DNA of 64,000 nucleotides from an uncultured Methanospirillum sp. Lineage in GTDB: Archaea; Halobacteriota; Methanomicrobia; Methanomicrobiales; Methanospirillaceae. A program made the translations under genes and the position numbers. Below, piece by piece: positions 52,926 through 60,920 of this stretch (position 1 is the first letter of the stretch; each line of letters starts with the position of its first letter). The stretch is from NCBI RefSeq assembly GCF_963668475.1, contig NZ_OY764544.1:868001-932000 (forward strand), read 5' to 3'. The notes under the pieces were generated by a model, which worked only from the letters and a program-made list of their open reading frames with translations, was not told the DNA's origin and made no database searches.

Positions 52926-53741
52926 ATGACCTCCCCCCTCTTCGCCTATAACGATATCCGGCTTGGACTCGAGTCTATCTTCAGGTCACGACTGCAGATG
53001 CAGATTCTTCTTTCCCTGGGTGAAGGATGCAAGACCCTTTCTGATCTGCGTACGATAACCGGATCCTCATCCCAGGCAATTATTCCGAGAATCCGGGCAC
53101 TCGAAAAACGCTCATTCATATCAAACCAGAGGTACCAGTACTGCCTGACTCCGCTCGGAAGGATATTTGAGACGAAAATTAATGAAATTACAAGACTCTT
53201 TTCTCTTCTGACTCATCACGATACGTTCTGGCATGAGCATTATCTTGACGGAATCCCGGAGCAGTTCATCAATGAGATGAGTGATCTCTGCAACTCACAG
53301 ATTGTTGCTGATACCTCGGTTGAGATTTTTCAGGTATATGCACATTATCAGGCCGTAATTGAAAATGCGAGACGGATTCACTGGGTATCTTCGATGATCA
53401 GCCCGGGCCATCTCCACTATATCATAACACGGGTGATGGATGGAGTTCCTGTAGAGATGATCATCACAGCAGAGGTAGATAGGCAACTCCGTGCCGAACC
53501 GTATGCTTCACAAGTGTCACAGATGAAGACCTGTTCGAACTACATCCAATACATTTCAGACAACCCATTGAAGTTCGGACTCATGGTTACAGATACCCAG
53601 TTCATCCTAGGACTATATAAACAGGATATGACGACTTTTGATGCTTCTTCGCATTTTACAAGTTCTGATTCACAGGCATTATCATGGGGTGAACGGGTCT
53701 TAACCCATTTCAGGAGTACTGCCCGGGCATGTTCTCTTTGA
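52926..53741 (+). CDS. winged-helix regulator with DUF1724 (FilR1-type) domain
   Basis: 271 residues. Residues 15-85 are a winged helix (SRLQMQILLSLGEGCKTLSD; RALEKRSFISNQRYQYCLTP). The rest has the pattern of the methanogen DUF1724/FilR1 sensor domain: FWHEHYLDGIPEQFINEMSD, IHWVSSMISPGHLHYI, VPVEMIITAEVD and FGLMVTDTQFILGLY. FilR proteins regulate cell form and metabolism in methanogens; the signal is unknown. The gene stands alone 100 bases after the cupin and ahead of the CcdA-like gene. Confidence 0.87.
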   Translation: MTSPLFAYNDIRLGLESIFRSRLQMQILLSLGEGCKTLSDLRTITGSSSQAIIPRIRALEKRSFISNQRYQYCLTPLGRIFETKINEITRLFSLLTHHDTFWHEHYLDGIPEQFINEMSDLCNSQIVADTSVEIFQVYAHYQAVIENARRIHWVSSMISPGHLHYIITRVMDGVPVEMIITAEVDRQLRAEPYASQVSQMKTCSNYIQYISDNPLKFGLMVTDTQFILGLYKQDMTTFDASSHFTSSDSQALSWGERVLTHFRSTARACSL

Positions 53742-53851
53742 TATTCACCGCTCCGATGAATCTTCACTTCAGAAATTAATGTAAGAACTCGCGAAGATTT
53801 AGGATCATATGCCTGGGTCTTTCAATTTTTGGTTAACGTCTGGAGGTAGAG

Positions 53852-54521
53852 ATGGCAACACTTGATCCATCAGTTCTGGGAATATTCATTTTTGGGTTGA
53901 TAGCAGGGATATGTCCGTGTAATAGTGTTCTCTGTCTTGGACTTATTGGGTATCTCACCAGCGGGAATACATCATTGTCTCTATCTAATATTCTCAAACT
54001 CACGATATCCTTCTGCATCGGAACCATTCTTGTGCTTCTCCCACTTGGATTGATTGCCGGATACATCGGGCATTACCTGCTCTTCTTAAGCGAGACAGTT
54101 GCCTGGTCAATTGGTGGGATTATTCTCATTCTCATGGGATTGCAGCTTCTTCATGTCTATAAACCGCCGATCCGGAGTATCTTCAACTTTTTGAGGGCAC
54201 CGATCTCATACACCATGACGGGATCATTTCTTTTTAGGGCTTTCATTCGGGGCAATCACAATAGGAAGAGGTGCTCCCATGCTTCTTATTGTTCTGACAT
54301 ACATCGCTCTTAATCAGACCGCACTGCAGGGTTTTTTTACGATTCTTATCTATGCAATCGGTCTGTCAATCCCACTCATCGTCATCAGTTCCCTTGGTGG
54401 TGCAGTAGGAAAGAAGATCAAGGATTATTCCCGGATGAGTGGTGATACCATGGATCGGATTATTGGTGGTGGAATCATCCTTATCGGATTGTATTTTTTG
54501 TATCTTGCAATTATTCGATGA
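53852..54521 (+). pseudogene. CcdA/DsbD-like membrane protein, +1 frameshift
   Basis: Six-helix membrane protein of the CcdA/DsbD type that moves electrons for thiol chemistry. The first part (53852 to about 54235) reads FGLIAGICPCNSVLCLGLIG, with a C-P-C...C motif in the first helix, up to the fourth segment. The second part is in another frame (MLLIVLTYIALNQTALQGFF; AIGLSIPLIVISSLGGAVGK). Removing one base in TTTTTAGGG (54231-54239) joins them as SFLFGLSFGAITIGRGAPM, an expected CcdA segment. The lesion is next to a T-run, so a sequencing error is possible. GGAGGT precedes the ATG. Confidence 0.78.
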
Positions 54522-54973
54522 ACGGTGAATCTGATCGAACCTCACCGGTGATGATGTACAACCAGAGTGTCCGGTTGATACCCTATGCACCATCAGTACT
54601 GAAATGACGTGATGAAACGGATGCGAATTCTTCCATGATATGAAAGACCACGTTAGGGATGAACGTATCAAGGATAAATTTGAAGAACGGGTTGGGGTAT
54701 CGAGTTTCTTCTCTTCAAAAGAGGAGGTTTTCAAAGCGTATCAAAGATGGGCAGATTGAAGTTTCATATTTGTGGGAGGTTTTTCAAATCCTTCGGAGCA
54801 TAAACCTATTCGTTATTATCTCCTGACTTTTTGACTATCCTAAACTCTATCAGGAATAGGAATAATCTCCCCATCATTAAACTTTTAAATTAGACTTAAA
54901 TATCCTAGAGTTATGCAATTTTACATAACCTTATCGTCTCCGAATCCCCATGGATTAAGTCTCTCGATAAATC
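54522..54973. other. intergenic region with a gene remnant
   Basis: 452 bases, AT-rich in the second half. It contains the short frame at 54640-54759 described separately. A TATA-like TTTTAAATTAGACTTAAATA near 54884 probably serves the CDF gene, about 80 bases before its ATG. Confidence 0.4.
54640..54759 (+). pseudogene. short remnant or micro-ORF, unknown
   Basis: 39 codons, ATG 54640 to TGA 54757: KDHVRDERIKDKFEERVGVS then SFFSSKEEVFKAYQRWAD. The amphipathic composition looks protein-like and the frame continues 9 codons upstream of the ATG, so it is probably the C-terminus of a lost gene. No ribosome site. Family not recognised. Confidence 0.25.
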
Positions 54974-55912
54974 ATGGCAGATAATACTCAATCAATTCAT
55001 CAGGAAAAAGAAAAGACAGCTCTTCTTTCTGTAGTCTCCAATACATTCCTCGTCATCCTGAAACTGATCGTTGGATTAGCCCTCGGATCAGTCAGTATCA
55101 TATCCGAAGCAATCCACTCAGGAATGGACCTTCTCGCATCAGTTGTAGCCTATTTTTCAGTAAAAAAGTCTGCACAGGCTCCAGATGATGATCATTCCTT
55201 TGGTCATGGCAAATATGAATCATTTTCAGGGTTATTTGAGGCCATTCTCATCTTCGTTGCTGCAGCTTTGATCATCTATGAGGCGGTCAGAAAAATTTTT
55301 GAACCATCATCTGAACCCCTTGATCCGACACTCATGCTCGCCGGAATGGCTGTTATGGGAATATCAGCACTTGCAAATGCCTATGTATCATCGCGCCTCA
55401 TGAAGATAGCAAAGAAGGCCGAGTCTATTGCACTTGAAAGTGATGCCTGGCATCTGCGGACAGACGTCTATACATCAGTTGGAGTCCTCATAGGTCTGAT
55501 CTTGATCAGGCTGACCGGCATTACTATCCTGGATTCAATTGTGGCCATTTGTGTCGCTCTGGTTATCATAAAGGCGGCATATGATCTTACACAAAAATCC
55601 TATAAAGATCTCATTGATTGCAGCCTCACGGATGATGAAGTCCAAAGGATTACAAAAATCATCTGCGAGCACAATTCAGATTACGTCAGTTATCATGGGC
55701 TTCGGACTAGAAGAGCAGGACCTGAAATATTTGTCGAATTCCACCTCGTCGTAGATAAATTCGTGTCGGTGGAACAATCACACGATCTAACCGATCACCT
55801 TGAGGACGATCTGAAACTCGAATTCCCCCGGGCCTATATCACGATCCATGTAGAGCCAAATACCGGAGAGAATGCACTAAAACCATCACTGTGCGAGAAT
55901 CTCCCAAAATAG
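54974..55912 (+). CDS. cation diffusion facilitator (CDF) transporter
   Basis: 312 residues, Zn2+/Fe2+/Mn2+:H+ antiporter family. Six helices with IISEAIHSGMDLLASVVAYF in TM2 and DDDHSFGHGKYESFSGLFEA after it, then ALESDAWHLRTDVYTSVGVL in TM5; the H-S-x-x-D and H-x-x-x-D pairs are the metal ligands. The C-terminal domain (YHGLRTRRAGPEIFVEFHLV) is the usual cytoplasmic metal-sensing dimer domain. It is convergent with the zinc-ribbon gene at 55916-56206, three bases away. Confidence 0.94.
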   Translation: MADNTQSIHQEKEKTALLSVVSNTFLVILKLIVGLALGSVSIISEAIHSGMDLLASVVAYFSVKKSAQAPDDDHSFGHGKYESFSGLFEAILIFVAAALIIYEAVRKIFEPSSEPLDPTLMLAGMAVMGISALANAYVSSRLMKIAKKAESIALESDAWHLRTDVYTSVGVLIGLILIRLTGITILDSIVAICVALVIIKAAYDLTQKSYKDLIDCSLTDDEVQRITKIICEHNSDYVSYHGLRTRRAGPEIFVEFHLVVDKFVSVEQSHDLTDHLEDDLKLEFPRAYITIHVEPNTGENALKPSLCENLPK

Positions 55913-55915
55913 AAG

Positions 55916-56206
55916 TTATCCGAAGATATCATCAAAGAATGACTTCTTTTTATGACTCTTGTCAGAGTGATGGCCTTCATATGAGTGATCATGGCTATGG
56001 TCATGGTATGAGTGCTTCCCTTAGTACGAATTGTATCCTCGTTCAGAATATCCTGTATTCTTATGGGATCCCTGCATCCCGCTATTCAATAAAAGATCCA
56101 ACTTCCCTTTTTCAAGCCAGATACCTCTACACTGCGGGCAATAATCGATAGAAATGGACAATCTTTCACCCATCAGGAGATCAACATTACAAACCGGACA
56201 CTTCAT
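55916..56206 (-). pseudogene. zf-TFIIB-like zinc-ribbon protein, His-rich tail cut by a stop
   Basis: From ATG 56206 the protein reads MKCPVCNVDLLMGERLSISI, DYCPQCRGIWLEKGKLDLLL: the zf-TFIIB family (CxxC-18-CxxC, then W-L-x-x-G-E/K-L). A TAA at 56021-56023 stops it after 61 residues. The same frame then continues GKHSYHDHSHDHSYEGHHSD and KSHKKKSFFDDIFG to a stop at 55916, exactly the His-rich tail usual for this family. So one nonsense change separates head from tail. Either the last third is lost, or the stop is a read error. A His-rich metal-binding tail next to a CDF exporter fits a zinc or metal role. Confidence 0.7.
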
Positions 56207-56272
56207 ATTCACGATCGTAATATCATTTACATGATGGGAGATATGGTTTCTCATTCATAACAGAGGTGCAGT

Positions 56273-56716
56273 ATGAAAGAAATTTATAGCTTTTTTCTGC
56301 TTGGAGTACTGATAATCGGATCAATCGCAGTATCAGGGTGTTCTTCCGTGGTAAACTCACAAGACCTGGTATTCGTAAGCTCGTTGCAGGAGTTTCAGAA
56401 TGAGTCTGTAACCAGAATCGGCCATATTAACGAGGATGTAAAGATAAAAGACTGGAATTCGGTTAAAAGTGAGTTGACCGGATATCAGGGAGTAATAAAA
56501 ACTGAGATTGATCATCTGAACTCGATGCAGGTATCAGATAAGGTGGTTCCGATTCGTGACAAAGCAGTTACTGCAATGAAGAAGCAGGAGGCAATTGTAA
56601 GTAAGGTACAAAACCTCTCTGAGATCAACGAGTCGGTAGTGTCGAACCTGGCCAGTGATTATCTATCAGATATAATCCATTCAGTAGCGACATCAGCGCT
56701 ATCTGGTAAGGAATAA
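56273..56716 (+). CDS. small lipoprotein, helical, unknown
   Basis: 147 residues. A lipobox AVSGCSS near residue 24 follows a hydrophobic signal (FFLLGVLIIGSIA), so it is predicted to be lipidated and held on the outer face of the membrane. The mature part is mostly helix with coiled-coil heptads (SVKSELTGYQGVIKTEIDHL). GAGGTG precedes the ATG. Function unknown; no family recognised. Confidence 0.8.
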   Translation: MKEIYSFFLLGVLIIGSIAVSGCSSVVNSQDLVFVSSLQEFQNESVTRIGHINEDVKIKDWNSVKSELTGYQGVIKTEIDHLNSMQVSDKVVPIRDKAVTAMKKQEAIVSKVQNLSEINESVVSNLASDYLSDIIHSVATSALSGKE

Positions 56717-56761
56717 AATTCTTTTTTTTCCCACAATCATTATCCAAACAATTCGGGCAAT

Positions 56762-57727
56762 ATGAAGTCCAAACGAAAACTGGAACAGATAATCCACAGC
56801 GAAAAGAAAGCTGTTCTCATAGTAAATACCCATTCACGTAAAGGTGAAAGACTCTTTTTCAAGGCCATGGACCTCCTGAATGAGAGGGGTATTGATGTTA
56901 TAGAATCATATCCTGTTCGAAAACCTGAGCGAATAAAGCAGATTGTTCAGGATGTCATCGATGAAGGCCATAGTCTAATCATCATCGGTGGAGGGGATGG
57001 GACAATGAATTCGGTGATGGAGTCTTTCGTTCACCGGGATGTTGTTCTTGGTATTCTTCCTCTGGGAACTGCCAACAATTTTGCCAGATCAATGGGAATA
57101 CCAATGACCCTTGAAAGGGCTGTTGATATAATCGCACGTGGGAAAGTTGTAGATATCGACCTGGGTGTTGTAAATGACCAATACTTCATCAATATTGCCA
57201 CGGTTGGTTTTTCCCGCGACGTTATCTCGGCAACACCGAGGGTCTTCAAAAAATATCTTGGTGTCTGTTCATATCTCATGTACGAGACCAAATATCTCTT
57301 ATCGCAGCAGATTTTTGAATGTACAATAACTATCGGTGAGAAAATAGAGCAGATCAAAACGAGGCAACTGATTATTGCGAACGGCAGTTTTTATGGAACC
57401 CGTAAGATATCGCCTGAAGCTCATATTGATAATAACTCTCTTCTGATCTTTGCAATGGACTCAATGAGCAGATGGCAGGGATTGAAGTTCTGGATAGGAT
57501 TCTTACTGGGACGACACCTTATGTTTCCTGAATCACGCCTCTTTCAGGTTGAGTCTGCGTATATCGAGACAGTCCCACGTAAGTATGTAATTCTGGGAGG
57601 AGAGAAGGTTGCCAGAACACCAATTCAGATATCTGTGGATCAGGCTGCAGTAAAGATTATGGCAGCAGAGTCGTTTCGTGATCATGATGACTCCGAGGTA
57701 GAGAGGGTTGAAGCCAATAGGGTTTAA
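56762..57727 (+). CDS. YegS/DagK-family lipid kinase
   Basis: 321 residues. The diacylglycerol-kinase-like catalytic signature is LIIIGGGDGTMNSVMESF (G-G-D-G-T), followed by GILPLGTANNFARSMGIP, and a beta-rich C-terminal domain with LIIANGSFYGTRKISPEAH. The family phosphorylates diacylglycerol, ceramide or related lipids; in archaea probably an ether-lipid alcohol. It follows the lipoprotein gene at 45 bases. The extended C-terminus (RDHDDSEVERVEAN) is unremarkable. Confidence 0.92.
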   Translation: MKSKRKLEQIIHSEKKAVLIVNTHSRKGERLFFKAMDLLNERGIDVIESYPVRKPERIKQIVQDVIDEGHSLIIIGGGDGTMNSVMESFVHRDVVLGILPLGTANNFARSMGIPMTLERAVDIIARGKVVDIDLGVVNDQYFINIATVGFSRDVISATPRVFKKYLGVCSYLMYETKYLLSQQIFECTITIGEKIEQIKTRQLIIANGSFYGTRKISPEAHIDNNSLLIFAMDSMSRWQGLKFWIGFLLGRHLMFPESRLFQVESAYIETVPRKYVILGGEKVARTPIQISVDQAAVKIMAAESFRDHDDSEVERVEANRV

Positions 57728-58260
57728 GTTTCAAAACCTTTGAGGAACTCTCTACACCTGACGATTAAATTAGTACTGTATTCACTACTCTGATGCTATG
57801 GCTTTTCTGGTTGGCCAGAAGTGATGGTAGATCAAGATGGGACCTGCATTCTGTCAGTACTCACAAAACCTGATCATTCATCTTCCCTTACATCCTTCTC
57901 CCAGCATATACGGCAGCATACCTGATTCCTACAACATAGTTGGTGTGAACAATTCATTGAATGTATGAAATAATGATTACAATATCGCCGCATTCATACA
58001 AGAATCGATCAATCTGATCTCAAAAAATGGAACCCCCAATCTGACAAAAACAAGACTGAATAAGAATATAACAATTTTTCTCGTAATCTCAGTAAATTCA
58101 AGAGCATTTTCCAGATAGAACTGATCAGATCATAACCAACGAATATAGATCTGGTGGTACGTTCATCAGTTACAATGTGATATCACCAGAAGACGAAATG
58201 ATCACACGTAAATAGAAATTAGTACTAACATACTGAATACCAACAGAGAGTTGCACCCAT
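57728..58260. other. intergenic region upstream of cbiM
   Basis: 533 AT-rich bases. AATTAGTACT occurs near 57769 and again near 58216, and TTAGTACTAA at 58219-58228 is a perfect 10-base palindrome about 33 bases before the cbiM start; a metal-responsive operator is possible. No gene or riboswitch fold is evident. Confidence 0.4.
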
Positions 58261-58902
58261 ATGCACATTCCAGATGCCTTTATTCCAATCCCGCAGGCTG
58301 CCATCTACTGGGTTATTGCCCTCATATTCCTGGCACTTGCAATCAGATGGGCAAAGAACGAGATGAATGAGGACAAGATTCCTCTTGTGGCAGTACTTGC
58401 AGCAGGCATCTTCGCCTTGCAGGGGTTCAACCTCCCGGTGAGCATGGGAACCAGCGGCCATCTGGTCGGCGGAGCACTTGCTGCTATCGTTCTCGGATCT
58501 CCGTTTGCGGCAATATTCATCCTTACACTTGTCCTCATCATCCAGGGAGTCATCTTCGGTGATGGAGGAATCACCACGATGGGGGCAAATATCATCAATA
58601 TGGGAGTTATCGGAGGATTTGTCGGGTACTATACATACCGGGGTGTAAACACAGTCATTAAAAATCCGTTCATCTCCGCAGGATTTGCGGCCTGGCTTGC
58701 CTGCCTGATCCCATCACTTGCCTGTGCACTTGAGATGTTCTTTGCCGGTACGTTCCCACTGATCCCCGGACTCATGGCCATGGGAATTTACCATGCAGCC
58801 ATCGGTCTTATCGAAGGTGTTGTCACCGCCGGTATCATTTACCTCCTCTCAAAAGCCAGACCTGACCTCGTGAGTTCGACCATAGGAGCGGCAGCCGTAT
58901 GA
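58261..58902 (+). CDS. cbiM: CbiM-type substrate-binding component of an ECF cobalt/nickel transporter
   Basis: 213 residues, six membrane helices. The N-terminal MHIPDAFIPIPQAA is the mature metal-binding loop of CbiM (the Met-His of MHIPD coordinates the metal). SMGTSGHLVGGALAAIVLGS and GVIFGDGGITTMGANIINMG are the other signatures. The full transporter needs CbiN, CbiQ and the ATPase CbiO; only a PDGLE partner follows here. Co2+ for cobamides or Ni2+ for F430 are both plausible in a methanogen. Confidence 0.95.
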   Translation: MHIPDAFIPIPQAAIYWVIALIFLALAIRWAKNEMNEDKIPLVAVLAAGIFALQGFNLPVSMGTSGHLVGGALAAIVLGSPFAAIFILTLVLIIQGVIFGDGGITTMGANIINMGVIGGFVGYYTYRGVNTVIKNPFISAGFAAWLACLIPSLACALEMFFAGTFPLIPGLMAMGIYHAAIGLIEGVVTAGIIYLLSKARPDLVSSTIGAAAV

Positions 58903-59246
58903 TGGATAACAAGACATTCCTGATTGCAGGAATTATCATTGCACTGGTCATTGGCGTACTCGCAGTCTTCTTCGCATCAGGAGATCCGGATGGCCTTGAA
59001 AGTACAGCACTCATGATATCAGGACAGAAAGATCTGACCGGAGAAGCACCAGAAGACGGTGATCCGGAAGCAGTCGGAACTGGTACATTCTCATACTCCG
59101 CACCGATGCCAGATTATTCGCTCGGGGAAGCCATGGGACCGTCAGGTAATATCATCGCCATTTTGACAGGAATATTTTTGACACTCATTGTTGTCATCGG
59201 TACTACCTGGCTGGTTCGCAAGTCCGGCGATAAAACCAGGACATAA
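58899..59246 (+). CDS. PDGLE-domain (CbiN-like) transporter subunit
   Basis: 115 residues with one N-terminal helix (FLIAGIIIALVIGVLAVFFA), the marker SGDPDGLE, and a C-terminal helix (NIIAILTGIFLTLIVVIGTT). This is the PDGLE form of CbiN/NikN. The ATG overlaps the cbiM stop, so expression is coupled. No CbiQ or CbiO gene follows; the 330 bases after it are non-coding. Confidence 0.9.
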   Translation: MMDNKTFLIAGIIIALVIGVLAVFFASGDPDGLESTALMISGQKDLTGEAPEDGDPEAVGTGTFSYSAPMPDYSLGEAMGPSGNIIAILTGIFLTLIVVIGTTWLVRKSGDKTRT

Positions 59247-59576
59247 CCGGTAAAAACCCTGAACCTGCGAACCGCAGGAGTTCTCTACTTTTTTCAGAAA
59301 CAGGCAAATATCATCAGAAACCTCTGATAATTATCAAAAAATAGCCGGGAGAAACAGATCCATATATGTATCTGATACGATTCTCTTGTCCAGGGAGTGA
59401 TTTCAGACCAGTACTGGTTTTCGGGTGTATCTCCTGACGATCGATCGTGATCAGGCAAGGCTGCCATTAATCGCAGATCTACATAGTAGTTTCCCGGTGC
59501 AGGAGAAAAGTGTTGCTCAACATTGGATAGCTGCAGGATATTGATCTGCTAAATACTTTGAGATCTCAGTGAGACT
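59247..59576. other. intergenic region after the cbiM operon
   Basis: 330 bases. CTACTTTTTTCAG at about 59286 may end the cbiM transcript. No genes for CbiQ or CbiO, which often follow, are present. Confidence 0.45.
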
Positions 59577-60617
59577 ATGGATGTAGTTAACAGGTTTATT
59601 CTGTTTTTCCTCGTGATAACGTTGCTTACAAGTTCGGCAACACCCGTAATCGGAGATCAGCAGACCTGGACCAACGCAAATAATGATACCCCCTATAGTG
59701 GCCCTGATAAACCAACCCCGGTCACATTCACAACCTGTATGAAGATCCTCTCGATCACCACAAACCACTGGAACTTTGGGAAAGGGGATACACCGGGAAA
59801 GATCTCACTGGTCCATACCGACGGAACCGTGTACGGTCCATGGAGAGCGTTTGGCAAAAATGGAACCGACGGAGAAGAGAACGTGTACTGGTCGTATAAC
59901 CCTGGTGAGGTTATAAAAGCCGGAACATACCTGGTGAGTGATACAAATCCCCAGACCTGGGCTCAAAATGATGTATCAGACAACAGGGGAATTGCAACCA
60001 TTGTATATGAGCCCTCATCCTGCCAGGATTTGAGTATAGAAACCATGGAAAATACCTCATTTACAGCCCAGCCAACCGCGACAGTACCGCCAGAGATGGA
60101 AGGTGTAATCACCCTTACCCCGGGAGTCATCGATCCCTCCACTCTTACCGGTGGAGAAAACGAGACTGAGACAGTGCCGGTCATCGAACAGGTTGTATTC
60201 AGACTTCTCAGCGGTGAGATCCACGGAGGAGATCCGGTGTACGCCATGTTGAGGGTCAGAAACAGTGGCTTTCGGGCACTCGAAGACGGATATATCACCA
60301 TCAGGCTCGTAAGTCCGACAGGAATCACCACATACCTGAGTGGGATGGCACAGCTCCCGACCATCACTGCTGATGAAGAACGTGATATCCCCCTGATCAT
60401 ACCCACTTCAAAACCGGATGGGAATGGGGTCACGCCTGCAGAAAATTCTCTTATCTGCGGAACTTATATCCTGGACGGGAGCATTACCGAACACATGGAA
60501 GGAGGAAAACTTGTCCGCCGGGGAGATCTCCTCCTGCCAAGAGAGAAGTTGATATCAGTAACCGGATGCTGCCTGGAGCCCCAGACCAATAATCATCTGA
60601 GAGGTTGCAGATCATAG
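59577..60617 (+). CDS. secreted beta-rich protein, unknown
   Basis: 346 residues. Residues 4-24 are a signal peptide (VNRFILFFLVITLLTSSATP). Residues 50-150 have a carbohydrate-binding-like pattern (KISLVHTDGTVYGPWRAFGK; YWSYNPGEVIKAGTYLVSDT). A Thr/Pro/Glu-rich linker precedes an Ig-like domain with FRLLSGEIHGGDPVYAMLRV and LVSPTGITTYLSGMAQLP. No anchor at the end; the tail holds GCCLEPQ cysteines. It precedes the S-layer gene by 300 bases, so a surface role is likely. Family not recognised. Confidence 0.7.
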   Translation: MDVVNRFILFFLVITLLTSSATPVIGDQQTWTNANNDTPYSGPDKPTPVTFTTCMKILSITTNHWNFGKGDTPGKISLVHTDGTVYGPWRAFGKNGTDGEENVYWSYNPGEVIKAGTYLVSDTNPQTWAQNDVSDNRGIATIVYEPSSCQDLSIETMENTSFTAQPTATVPPEMEGVITLTPGVIDPSTLTGGENETETVPVIEQVVFRLLSGEIHGGDPVYAMLRVRNSGFRALEDGYITIRLVSPTGITTYLSGMAQLPTITADEERDIPLIIPTSKPDGNGVTPAENSLICGTYILDGSITEHMEGGKLVRRGDLLLPREKLISVTGCCLEPQTNNHLRGCRS

Positions 60618-60920
60618 AGCGGGATCCCATAAGTATTATAAGGCAGCGGAGAGCATCGGCGGGATCAGATACATGGGAGATCGATCCATCTCGAAGGCTG
60701 TGCATATTCATGCAATACTGATCAAAAAAGTCTACACAGTTTTCATGAAAAAACCCGAATCCTACTTTTACAGGACATAATTAAGGATTGTCCGGTTATG
60801 TATCGGATACGACACCGATAGACAACCACTATATTTATTGAAAATAAATGTATAGTGCCTACATTGTTGTCTAAATAATAGTGGGCGTGTAAGTATACTC
60901 GGACTGTTCGAGGACATGTA
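60618..60920 (+). promoter_or_regulatory. S-layer gene upstream region
   Basis: 303 bases. CTAAATAATAG at 60871-60881 is TATA-like and would give a start about 60898; ACTATATTTATTG near 60829 is a second candidate. GAGGAC lies 7 bases before the ATG. ATAAATGTATAGTGCC between them carries no gene. The S-layer protein must be very abundant, so a strong promoter is expected. Confidence 0.45.

Noticed and set aside
57728..58260. A cobalamin riboswitch before cbiM.
   Set aside because: No B12-box-like sequence is seen; only a short palindrome TTAGTACTAA is present.
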